Source: Muribaculaceae bacterium
GTDB taxonomy: Bacteria; Bacteroidota; Bacteroidia; Bacteroidales; Muribaculaceae
Direction of reading: 5' to 3'
DNA: 64,000 nt
NCBI GenBank assembly: GCA_022509105.1
Contig: JAFLTV010000008.1
Coordinates: forward strand, 1-64,000
The notes beneath the pieces are model-generated. The model was not told where the DNA came from. It ran no database searches and saw only the letters and a program-made list of their open reading frames with translations. The position numbers were made by a program, and so were the translations under genes. Shown here piece by piece: positions 56,987 to 64,000 of this stretch (position 1 is the first letter of the stretch; each line of letters begins with the position of its first letter).

Positions 56987-58285
56987 TTAGAAATTGAATT
57001 GAAGCATTGACTGGATTCGGTTGTCATGCTTTGAGAGCCCGTTCATGTCGGCGCGGCGACCCCAGTCCCATTCTATACCCCAGGTCAACATGGCGTTTAT
57101 GTTGTAGAAGGTGTTGAGTGCCATGTATTGGGCATAACGGTATTGACTGCTCCAATCCACAGTGGGACTGTCGGCCGAAGAATATTTCTTGGCATAGTTG
57201 CGCAAATGACTGTAGCACACGGATGAATACCAGTTGCTGTTCCAGTTGTATTGCAGCCCGAAATATCCGCCCCAGCTTGGCACGGCATTGAGCTTGCCAT
57301 CAATCGTGGGATTGGGAGTCAGGTCGAGATTCATACCGTTAAGGTCTTCAAAATAGCCGGTTATGCCTTTTCCGTAGCCTAACTGGAAATAGGTTTGCCA
57401 TTTCTGACCGATAGGCACAGTGCCGCTCGCCTTGATGCCCCATCCTCCAACGGTCTTGTTTTTGTCAACTTCCAGATTGCGATATTGCAGGAATCTTGCC
57501 AAAGCTGAGAATCTCACGTAGGAATTCGGATTGTTGTTGAAGTTATATTGGATATATGCGGGGATATCGGGCAAACGTTGCGACACCTGTTGAGTGTATT
57601 TGTTGGTGGTGTAGCTATACGTGCCTATTTCCGCTCCGATAGCAAGCGTGATGCCGTTTTTGAATGCATGGGTGTAATCCACTACTGAATTGAGCGCCCA
57701 GGTCAAAGAGTTCGGTCCCTCCTTGTCGATGCCGGGTCCGCAGGCGTTACCGTCGTAGAATAACGACGTGTTATATCCCACAAGAAAGCCGCGGTAGGTG
57801 AGATAGGCATATTGAATCACAGGGCTGTAATTGTTGCCGCAAAGGTCGAAGTTGAAATAGAATCCGAGTTGGTTGTCGGTTCCCGGAAGCGCCACAGCAT
57901 TCAGATATACATTGGTTTGCTGTCCGTTGATCCAGAAATGACCCCCGTTGCCGGCAGCCTGGCTCATAGGGATGCTGGAGGTGGTGAAATACACCTCATT
58001 GCTTATAGGGTTGGGAAAGTCAAACCCTACCACTCCTTTAGCCGTTCCTCCGATTCCGAGATAGAACTTCTCGTCTTTGCCGATGATTGCAAAACGTGGA
58101 GCTCCGGCTATCTGAAACCGCTTGGGAGCATTCTCGACAAAAGCCTTGTAGACTGCAGCCGAGTCAGCCGGTGTGAAGCCTATGGTGTGAATCTCTTGAG
58201 ATTCATTCGACTTTGCCGGATGGTTTTGGGCAAAACCGATATTGGCGACACCGGCCAAAATGGTTAGAAATATTGCTTTGTTCAT
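56987..58285 (-). CDS. DcaP/OprB-like outer-membrane porin
   Basis: 432 residues. A signal peptide (MNKAIFLTILAGVANIGFAQ) and a beta-rich body with alternating aromatic residues end in the C-terminal phenylalanine ('QSMLQFNF') needed for barrel assembly. 'APRFAIIGKDEKFYLGIGG' near the N-terminus recalls DcaP-type porins. It is the last gene of the unit with the antiporter and arginine decarboxylase, so it may admit arginine through the outer membrane, as AaxA does in Chlamydia. The substrate is inferred from context only. Confidence 0.78.
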   Translation of the reverse strand: MNKAIFLTILAGVANIGFAQNHPAKSNESQEIHTIGFTPADSAAVYKAFVENAPKRFQIAGAPRFAIIGKDEKFYLGIGGTAKGVVGFDFPNPISNEVYFTTSSIPMSQAAGNGGHFWINGQQTNVYLNAVALPGTDNQLGFYFNFDLCGNNYSPVIQYAYLTYRGFLVGYNTSLFYDGNACGPGIDKEGPNSLTWALNSVVDYTHAFKNGITLAIGAEIGTYSYTTNKYTQQVSQRLPDIPAYIQYNFNNNPNSYVRFSALARFLQYRNLEVDKNKTVGGWGIKASGTVPIGQKWQTYFQLGYGKGITGYFEDLNGMNLDLTPNPTIDGKLNAVPSWGGYFGLQYNWNSNWYSSVCYSHLRNYAKKYSSADSPTVDWSSQYRYAQYMALNTFYNINAMLTWGIEWDWGRRADMNGLSKHDNRIQSMLQFNF

Positions 58286-58311
58286 AATGACGCCTAATTT
58301 AAGAAATGAAT

Positions 58312-58356
58312 AAGAAGCGGCTCCGTTTTTGTCGGAAACCGGGCCGCGCTCTTCTT
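58312..58356 (-). terminator. intercistronic hairpin between antiporter and porin genes
   Basis: On the minus strand AAGAAG-AGC-GCGGC pairs with GCCGCTTCTT around a 23-base loop. There is no strong T run, so it may only attenuate or stabilise the message between the two genes. Confidence 0.5.
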
Positions 58357-58362
58357 AAAGTT

Positions 58363-59958
58363 TTAACTGCTGAGATCAACCTTATGCAGGATCAGCAGGA
58401 TAATGGAAGCCACCGTGCAGCAGATCAATCCGATAAATATCCACCATTCATAGGGCTTGAAAAGCTGTTTTGAAGTAAGCTTGTGGGTAGGCGATAGCTG
58501 CCTGCGTGTCTGGAAATAGAAGTAGGTGCCTGGCAGATAGAAGATTGATGTCACAAGAAGCAACAGCAGATTGCCGGCATAGAGACACCATGCGCAATAG
58601 AATGTGGCTATAATGCCGATGCATAGATATTTCCGCAATTCGCCCTTCTTGATATTCGGGCCCAAGGCATCTTTAACCACGCTCACTTTCCATAGATAGA
58701 GCCCGCTGAAGAAATAAGCAGGTAGTACCATCACCGTCGTGAGGTTGAGAGCCGCCATATACACATTCGGAGCTGTGCAAACCAGCACCATGAAAATGCT
58801 CATGAAGATACTTGAAGCCACAAGTCCGTAGGCCGGCATCTCTTTCTTGTTAAGGCGCAGGAACTGTTTGGGAAGAATCTGCACCGAAGCCGCTCCGTAA
58901 GGAGTCTGAGCACAAACCAGAGTCCAGGCCACCCATGATGAAAGAAGCGAAAGGATTACTGTTACCACAACGAAATAGTATGCCCAGTCGCCACACACTT
59001 TGCGGAGCACGTAAGCCACCGAGGGGTCGTCGAGGTTTGCCATTTCAGGTTGGGTCATTACGCCGAAGCAAAGGATGGAGACCATTGCATAGAGAATAAG
59101 CGCAAGATAGAATCCCAAGATAGAAGCTTTGCCCACATCCGAGGAGCGCTTTGCTCTCGACGACATCATTACGGCGCCCTCAATACCTATGAAACACCAC
59201 ATGGTCACCAACATCGTACTCTCAATCTGAGTTCCTATCCCGCCCAGATTCTTGAAGCCGTCTATATTCATGTGGCCCCAGAAGTCTTTTGTAAATACTC
59301 CGGCCTTGAAATAGATGCAGAGCAAGATGATGATAAGAATCAATGCACCGAATTTAATGAATGTCATGATATTGTTGACTCCCGATGCTGTCTGCAAGCC
59401 ACGCACCACCAGGAAGAACATGCCCCATATAAGCACAAGTCCGAAGATGATCGTTGGCCATCCATGCTTGAGAAACACCGGCCAGAAGGCTCCGAAGGAG
59501 TCGTTGAGCATCACGGCATAGGCCACGTTTCCGAGGGCCACGCAGAGCCAATAACCCCAGGCAATGTTGAACCCGACATAGTTTCCGAATCCTTGTTGAG
59601 CATACTGATAGATACCGGCGTTGAGTTCAGGTTTGCGGTCGGCAAGCGCCTTGAAGGTAAGCACCAGGAAAAGGATGCCGAAGCCGGTGATGATCCATGA
59701 AATGATCACAGCTCCGAGTCCGGCGGCTTCAGCCATGTTTTGCGCGATATTGAATATACCGCCACCGATCATAGAGCTGAAAACGATAGCCGTAAGCCCC
59801 ATCAAACCCAACTTATGGGTGATGGAAGTAGACCCGGAAGAAGATGAGGACCCGGAATCTGTTGAGGTGCCGGAGGCCGGAGCAGAGGATGCCGCTGCCG
59901 GTGCTGCCGGTGCCGTGGAAGGGGCTGAGGAGGTTGAGTTAGTTGAATTATCAGCCAT
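58363..59958 (-). CDS. APC-family antiporter 1, probably arginine/agmatine (AaxC/AdiC type)
   Basis: 531 residues with about twelve membrane helices. The first helix motif 'FSSMIGGGIFNIAQNMA' and 'GIEGAVMMSSRAKRSSDVG' are those of basic amino acid antiporters (ArcD/AaxC group). The N-terminal 48 residues are a Ser/Thr/Ala/Pro-only low-complexity extension not found in the paralogue at 61047. It lies 143 bases after the arginine decarboxylase gene, so exchange of arginine for agmatine is the likely role. Confidence 0.85.
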   Translation of the reverse strand: MADNSTNSTSSAPSTAPAAPAAASSAPASGTSTDSGSSSSSGSTSITHKLGLMGLTAIVFSSMIGGGIFNIAQNMAEAAGLGAVIISWIITGFGILFLVLTFKALADRKPELNAGIYQYAQQGFGNYVGFNIAWGYWLCVALGNVAYAVMLNDSFGAFWPVFLKHGWPTIIFGLVLIWGMFFLVVRGLQTASGVNNIMTFIKFGALILIIILLCIYFKAGVFTKDFWGHMNIDGFKNLGGIGTQIESTMLVTMWCFIGIEGAVMMSSRAKRSSDVGKASILGFYLALILYAMVSILCFGVMTQPEMANLDDPSVAYVLRKVCGDWAYYFVVVTVILSLLSSWVAWTLVCAQTPYGAASVQILPKQFLRLNKKEMPAYGLVASSIFMSIFMVLVCTAPNVYMAALNLTTVMVLPAYFFSGLYLWKVSVVKDALGPNIKKGELRKYLCIGIIATFYCAWCLYAGNLLLLLVTSIFYLPGTYFYFQTRRQLSPTHKLTSKQLFKPYEWWIFIGLICCTVASIILLILHKVDLSS

Positions 59959-60033
59959 ATTGAATAAGTTTAGTTAAACAAGCCCGGACCCAACATATTT
60001 TTCGGAATGGGACAAAGGCTAAAAATGTCGGCA

Positions 60034-60064
60034 CCCCGACCCGGATTGGAATCTACCAGTCGGG
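60034..60064 (-). promoter_or_regulatory. hairpin between decarboxylase and antiporter 1 genes
   Basis: CCCGAC (60035-60040) pairs with GTCGGG (60059-60064) around an 18-base loop that itself contains GATTGGAATC. The sequence is markedly GC-rich for the region. It may modulate read-through; no T run follows. Confidence 0.3.
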
Positions 60065-60101
60065 ACCGGGGCGCTCTGTAGGGTTGCAAATATTACTTTA
60101 T

Positions 60102-60731
60102 TTATTTAGCAAGAGGAGCGTATCCGAAGTTCAGGAAGCCGATAGCTGTGAAGCAATATCCGAACGGGTTGTCAGCCGGGATGTTCAGATAGTTGTGATA
60201 CATCTCTTTTTCTCCGTCTTGTTCCATGCCGCGGATTGCGAGCTCATGGTTGAGAGATTTTGTGAGCCACATTTCAGCAGAAGCTTTTGCGATCTCATCA
60301 TCAATCTTAGCATCGAAGTACTGAACATATTCAGCAGCATAACCGCCTACGAATTTGCCATCTTTCTTTGCCCAAACGATACCGACACCTGTAGCGATAG
60401 CTTTGTGTTCGCCATAGTTAGCACCTGCTCCGGCTTTGATAGTTTCGAGCACTGCGCCATGTTTGAACTGAGTGGGGAGGTCCGGACGATAGGGAACATC
60501 GGGGAATTTCTGGTTCATTTCCGGAGTAACTGTAACGAGGTTTCCTCTACATTCCGGGGGAAGAACTGAAGTGTATTCGATTACGTTGAAGTCTTCGATA
60601 CGGCCCATCTGGAGAGCGAGGTCATAGGCGAAAGTTTCGTAAGGCTGCGGTGGAATACCATCATTGAATGCGCCTGTGCCACCGGTGATGAATCCGAATG
60701 TCGGATAACGGGTTCCTTTTTCTTCGATCAT
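60102..60731 (-). CDS. pdaD: pyruvoyl-dependent arginine decarboxylase
   Basis: 209 residues. The N-terminal 'FGFITGGTGAFND' and the self-cleavage site 'EYTSVLPPECRG' identify the family; chain cleavage between Thr54 and Ser55 would create the pyruvoyl cofactor on the new alpha subunit. 'AGAGANYGEHKAIATGVGI' is also conserved. It converts arginine to agmatine and CO2, consuming a proton. Antiporter genes stand on both sides. The homologue AaxB in Chlamydia serves arginine-agmatine exchange. An alternative role is polyamine synthesis. Confidence 0.92.
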   Translation of the reverse strand: MIEEKGTRYPTFGFITGGTGAFNDGIPPQPYETFAYDLALQMGRIEDFNVIEYTSVLPPECRGNLVTVTPEMNQKFPDVPYRPDLPTQFKHGAVLETIKAGAGANYGEHKAIATGVGIVWAKKDGKFVGGYAAEYVQYFDAKIDDEIAKASAEMWLTKSLNHELAIRGMEQDGEKEMYHNYLNIPADNPFGYCFTAIGFLNFGYAPLAK

Positions 60732-60787
60732 AATTTTCTCAATTTAAAGGTTAATATTCGATTGTCTACTGTTTTACAGTTTTTTTC

Positions 60788-60919
60788 TAAATGTTTGTTG
60801 TTAATGATTAATACTTTTAAACCTAATTACAGCCTTAATACTCAAAACTTTAAACTTAATGTTTGCTGTTAAATATTTAATACCTTAAACTTAATGTTTG
60901 TCGTAAGTATTTACAAATA
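60788..60919. repeat. three direct repeats in the leader of the decarboxylase gene
   Basis: The 315-base gap 60732-61046 is very AT-rich. It holds three related copies of TTAATGTTTGCTGTTAA followed by ATTTAATAC, at about 60788, 60857 and 60891. Copies 2 and 3 both start with CTTAAACTTAATGTTTG. They could be regulator sites or leader elements of pdaD. No clear TAnnTTTG was found on the minus strand here. Confidence 0.6.
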
Positions 60920-61046
60920 TATTAATAAATATTTAAAAACAAACTATTTTATTGATAAAAAATTTTCCGTTGATTCTTTATTTTGTTTGAAATTATTGAA
61001 TTTCACATAATTATTGAGGACTCAAAAATTTTAAAAAGAAAAGGAG

Positions 61047-62540
61047 TTAAGAGCTGAGGTCAATCTTGCCCAGAATCAGCAAAACGATTGAGGCCGCAGA
61101 CGCCAATATTATAAGGATGAAAAGAATTTTTTCCGGAGTTGTGAGGAGTGTGAGCTTCTTTCCTTCTCTTTGAGAATTCTGCCGGTTGGTGTGATAATAG
61201 AAAAAGAAGCCTATAAGATAAAGAATGGAAGATGTCATGAAAAGCAACACCCCTCCGGCATATATACACCAAAGACAATAAATGGTGCAGATTATTCCGA
61301 TAATCCTGTATTTAATAATCTCGGTTCGAGAGAGCATGCCTTGCATTGAAGAGGGGTTATAGCTCACCTTCCAAAGATATGCTCCGCTTAAGGCATAAGC
61401 CGGAAGCACCATGATTGTGGTGAGATTCAAGGCCGCCATATATACATTCGGAGCCGTGCAAACCAGCACTATGAACAGGCTCATGAATATTGTGGCCGCT
61501 CCCAGGCCGTAAACCGGCACATCATGTTTGTTGGTCTTCTGAAAGAACTCGGGGAGGATATGCACTCTCGACGCTCCAAATGGTGTCTGCGCACAAAGGA
61601 GGGTCCAGGCGATGAAGGCCGAGAGCAGAGAAAGGATAACCGTGCATATAACAAAATAATATGCCCAGTCGCCGCAAATGGCTTTCATAACATAAGCCAC
61701 GGAGGGATCTTTCATTTGTGCCAGTTCAGGCTGGGTCCTTACTCCGAAGCATAGAATGGATATCAAAGCATAAATGATAAGGGCCAGATAGAATCCGATC
61801 ACTGATGCTCGCCCCACATCCTTATGATTGCGGGCATAACTTGAGAGCATAACTGCGCCCTCCACTCCCACAAAGCAAAACATCGTGACGAGCATGGTGC
61901 CCATAATCTGGTTGCCGATGCTTCCTAAAGGCTTGAATCCTTTAGAATATTGTTCACCCCAGAAATCAAGCGTAAACATTTCTGCTCTCAGATAGAAGAA
62001 AAGCAGCGCCACTATAATAATGATGGCTGAAAGCTTGAGTATGGTCATCACAGTGTTGATGAATGTCGCTGTCATGACTCCATGAATCACGATATAGAAC
62101 ATGATCCACACCAGAGAAATGCAAAAAATAAGGGTAGGCCAGCTATGTTTCAAAAAAATAGGGAAGAATGCCCCGAATGCATCGTTGAGCATCACGGCAA
62201 AAGCCACGTTTCCGAGGGCGACGCAGAGCCAGTAGCCCCATGCTATGTTGAAACCGACATAGTTTCCGAAACCTTTCTGGGCATATTGATATATTCCTTC
62301 ATTAAGGTCGGGACAGCGGTCGGAAAGAATCTTGAAGGTCAAAACTAAAAACACCATGCCGAATCCGGTGATCAGCCATGCGATGATTACGGCTCCAAGC
62401 CCGGCGGCCGATGCCATGTTTTGTGCGATATTAAAAATGCCGCCTCCCACCATTGATCCGAAAACAATGGCAATAAGGCCCATCAGGCCCATTCCTTTTT
62501 TTCGAGATGCAATCTGAGTGTTTCCGTTGTCGTTGCTCAT
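61047..62540 (-). CDS. APC-family antiporter 2, paralogue of the 58363 gene
   Basis: 497 residues, about twelve membrane helices, and highly similar along its length to antiporter 1, for example 'GSMVGGGIFNIAQNMASAAG' and 'CAQTPFGASRVHILP'. It lacks the low-complexity N-terminus. It is the first gene of the module, followed after a 315-base leader by pdaD. The two copies may exchange different pairs (arginine/agmatine, arginine/ornithine or glutamate/GABA). Sequence alone does not decide. Confidence 0.83.
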   Translation of the reverse strand: MSNDNGNTQIASRKKGMGLMGLIAIVFGSMVGGGIFNIAQNMASAAGLGAVIIAWLITGFGMVFLVLTFKILSDRCPDLNEGIYQYAQKGFGNYVGFNIAWGYWLCVALGNVAFAVMLNDAFGAFFPIFLKHSWPTLIFCISLVWIMFYIVIHGVMTATFINTVMTILKLSAIIIIVALLFFYLRAEMFTLDFWGEQYSKGFKPLGSIGNQIMGTMLVTMFCFVGVEGAVMLSSYARNHKDVGRASVIGFYLALIIYALISILCFGVRTQPELAQMKDPSVAYVMKAICGDWAYYFVICTVILSLLSAFIAWTLLCAQTPFGASRVHILPEFFQKTNKHDVPVYGLGAATIFMSLFIVLVCTAPNVYMAALNLTTIMVLPAYALSGAYLWKVSYNPSSMQGMLSRTEIIKYRIIGIICTIYCLWCIYAGGVLLFMTSSILYLIGFFFYYHTNRQNSQREGKKLTLLTTPEKILFILIILASAASIVLLILGKIDLSS

Positions 62541-62710
62541 AAGCAGGGCTTTAAGAGAAATCCTGCAACCTCTCCTTTATAAAAGCAGGGTTGAGGATAA
62601 TCATGATTATTGCAAAGATACAATTATTATCATAAAAAGCGGGATAAAAACGAAAAGAATGGTCAAATAAAAAGGAATAAACAAAAAGCAGAGATTTTTT
62701 TTAAGGAAAT

Positions 62711-62742
62711 TTTGCATATTTAATTTATTAATTATAACTTTG
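62711..62742 (+). promoter_or_regulatory. promoter of the tRNA-Glu/rpsT unit
   Basis: TTTG (62711-62714), 20 bases, TAACTTTG (62735-62742). The first tRNA begins 43 bases downstream. Consensus match is exact. Confidence 0.78.
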
Positions 62743-62785
62743 CAACGCAATTCAAGGCGATTTTGAGAAAATGCCGTTGTAAAAA

Positions 62786-62857
62786 GGCCCATTCGTCTAT
62801 CGGTTAGGACGAGAGATTTTCATTCTCTAAAGAGCAGTTCGACTCTGCTATGGGCTA
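62786..62857 (+). tRNA. tRNA-Glu (anticodon TTC), copy 1
   Basis: Full cloverleaf: acceptor GGCCCAT/ATGGGCT, anticodon stem GAGAG with loop containing TTC, and T arm with GTTCGACTC. First and last acceptor bases form G-T. Discriminator A, CCA not encoded. Near-identical to the copy at 63189. Confidence 0.93.
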
Positions 62858-62884
62858 CAAAATCAAAAAGAAGAAAATTAGAAA

Positions 62885-63139
62885 ATGGCAAATCATAAAT
62901 CATCTCTTAAAAGAATCCGTCAAGCGGAAAAGAGAAGACTTGAAAACCGCTATTGGGCAAAAACAGCCCGTAACGCTGTTAGAAAAATTCGTAAGATGAC
63001 AAATAAAGAGGAAGCTCAGGAAGCCTACAACAAGGTGAGCGCGCTTCTTCAAAGATTGGGCAGAAAAAATATCATCTCCAAGAATAAAGCTGCAAACTTG
63101 TGCAGCGGTCTTGAGCATTATATCAACAAACTGGCTTAA
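62885..63139 (+). CDS. rpsT: 30S ribosomal protein S20
   Basis: 84 residues, highly basic. 'MANHKSSLKRIRQAEKRRLE' and the C-terminal 'IISKNKAANLCSGLEHYINKL' are the S20 signature. It binds 16S rRNA in the body of the 30S subunit. The gene lies between two tRNA-Glu genes with only 27 and 49 bases of space, so all three are probably cut from one primary transcript. Confidence 0.97.
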   Translation: MANHKSSLKRIRQAEKRRLENRYWAKTARNAVRKIRKMTNKEEAQEAYNKVSALLQRLGRKNIISKNKAANLCSGLEHYINKLA

Positions 63140-63188
63140 TCAAAACAGAGGATATCTGAGATCTACTTAGATTTCCGATATCAAAAAC

Positions 63189-63260
63189 GGTCCATTCGTC
63201 TATCGGTTAGGACGAGAGATTTTCATTCTCTAAAGAGCAGTTCGACTCTGCTATGGACTA
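63189..63260 (+). tRNA. tRNA-Glu (anticodon TTC), copy 2
   Basis: The same as copy 1 except for the third acceptor pair, T-A here (GGTCCAT/ATGGACT) in place of C-G. Discriminator A, CCA not encoded. Confidence 0.93.
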
Positions 63261-63284
63261 CTTATTTTAACTAACCAAACAAGG

Positions 63285-63327
63285 AGGTCGGAGGCTGGCT
63301 GTCAGTCCCGACCTATATTTTATTTTT
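63285..63327 (+). terminator. terminator after the tRNA-Glu/rpsT unit
   Basis: AGGTCGG and CCCGACCT form a stem around an internal loop, followed by a T-rich stretch (ATATTTTATTTTT). Confidence 0.75.
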
Positions 63328-63343
63328 AGAATATCCTTGATTT

Positions 63344-63877
63344 ATGAGCAAGCACACCCTTTCACTTGAATATCTCAATGAAGATGACAGAGCCTACGGT
63401 TTGGCCGGAATGATGATTGCCATGGCAAATCTCAGGGCTATCGACAGGATTGCTATGGTGAACCTCGATGCCAACGGGCCTATGGTGGAATTTTCACATG
63501 CTTATTATTTCGCCGGCTCTCCCTCAATCTCACCTAAATCTACATGGGATAATCTCATCGAAAATTTTCATCTCACCACCTCTATGGTGATTTCAAATAT
63601 ATTGGCCCGCTCTCTTGTGAGACTTAAAGAAGAGGCACCCGAAGATATTTTAAATGAAATTTATTCCCAGGTGGAGATGGAGGGTAAAGACACTTGTGAG
63701 CTGGAAGACGATGAGATTAAACAGCTTTACAATCATGCTTTGAACAGAGCCATGAGGATTTTCCGCAATCCGCGTCTTCATCCCGTGATTGATGAATTCG
63801 CTCATATCATCTCTCGAAAACGCAATCTTTCAGGACGCGAAATCATGGATGAACTCCATTTCCTGCAAATTATCTGA
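63344..63877 (+). CDS. protein of unknown function
   Basis: 177 residues, mainly helical by appearance and acidic, without signal peptide. 'AYGLAGMMIAMANLRAIDRI' near the N-terminus and 'MDELHFLQII' at the end are the most distinctive parts. No family is recognised. The next gene starts 52 bases later on the same strand and may share the transcript. Confidence 0.65.
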   Translation: MSKHTLSLEYLNEDDRAYGLAGMMIAMANLRAIDRIAMVNLDANGPMVEFSHAYYFAGSPSISPKSTWDNLIENFHLTTSMVISNILARSLVRLKEEAPEDILNEIYSQVEMEGKDTCELEDDEIKQLYNHALNRAMRIFRNPRLHPVIDEFAHIISRKRNLSGREIMDELHFLQII

Positions 63878-63929
63878 GACGATTACATTTTTCATGCTAT
63901 AAGATATCCAACACAAAATATAATTTCGG

Positions 63930-64000
63930 ATGTATTCCAAGGAACTTGAAGAATTGATAGATGCTGTCTTGGCCGACGGAGTGATCACTGATAAGGAATG
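63930..64000 (+). CDS. 5' end of a gene cut by the window edge
   Basis: An ATG at 63930 opens a frame that remains open to the window end (23 codons). 'ELIDAVLADGVITDKE' resembles the first helices of TerB-like or similar helical domains, but the fragment is too short for a firm call. Confidence 0.5.
   Translation, partial: MYSKELEELIDAVLADGVITDKE

Overview
The window looks like chromosome of a Bacteroidota gut-type anaerobe, most likely order Bacteroidales and probably Muribaculaceae-like. This is a judgement from gene content; no 16S rRNA or marker search was possible. Supporting signs are PorX and PorW/SprE homologues, a threonyl-tRNA-synthetase-like/uridine kinase fusion, GH105 and BNR_4 polysaccharide enzymes, and the lack of Shine-Dalgarno sequences. 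The promoters also fit: many start regions carry the Bacteroidota -7 element TAnnTTTG, and four have TTTG 19-20 bases upstream of it.

Layout. 0-4.4 kb: a LytTR regulator with a membrane-anchored partner, the ribosome-assembly GTPases Era and Der, and tRNA-Pro(GGG). 4.5-11.4 kb: a giant Tricorn-like periplasmic protease, an alanine/glycine:cation symporter, GapA and MscL. 11.4-20 kb: a minus-strand run of a small protein, NadB, an S41 protease, Mfd and a nucleoside kinase. 20-23.4 kb: an MBOAT/DHHW pair for O-acylation of an exported polymer. 23.6-27.6 kb: tatA and tatC in one transcription unit with two iron-sulfur proteins that themselves carry Tat motifs. 27.7-39.2 kb: an accessory cell-surface region with glycosyltransferases, a sulfatase-fold phosphotransferase, a Stealth phosphotransferase, UDP-galactopyranose mutase, a WbbI-like transferase, a lipid A-type acyltransferase and two AAA ATPases. 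This region contains an array of 52-bp hairpin repeats and a duplicated, reciprocally decayed divergent gene pair.

39.3-50 kb: a GH13 lipoprotein, MutS, MgtE, then the PorW-PorX-Sel1 unit. 51-52.5 kb: an AT-rich toxin-antitoxin patch with a PIN/RelB-type pair and an XRE antitoxin beside a frameshifted toxin-like gene. 52.6-56.4 kb: a two-gene pectin or arabinogalactan side-chain cassette. 56.9-62.5 kb: an arginine decarboxylase module with outer-membrane porin, two paralogous antiporters and a pyruvoyl-dependent arginine decarboxylase, resembling the chlamydial AaxABC set. 62.7-64 kb: two tRNA-Glu genes flanking rpsT, a protein of unknown function and a cut-off gene.

The most interesting regions are the Aax-like acid-resistance module, the hairpin array at 32.7-33.0 kb, the relict single-crossover-like duplication at 33.9-38.7 kb, and the Tat operon with an exported iron-sulfur aldo/keto reductase lipoprotein and an internal Tat motif in a polytopic protein.
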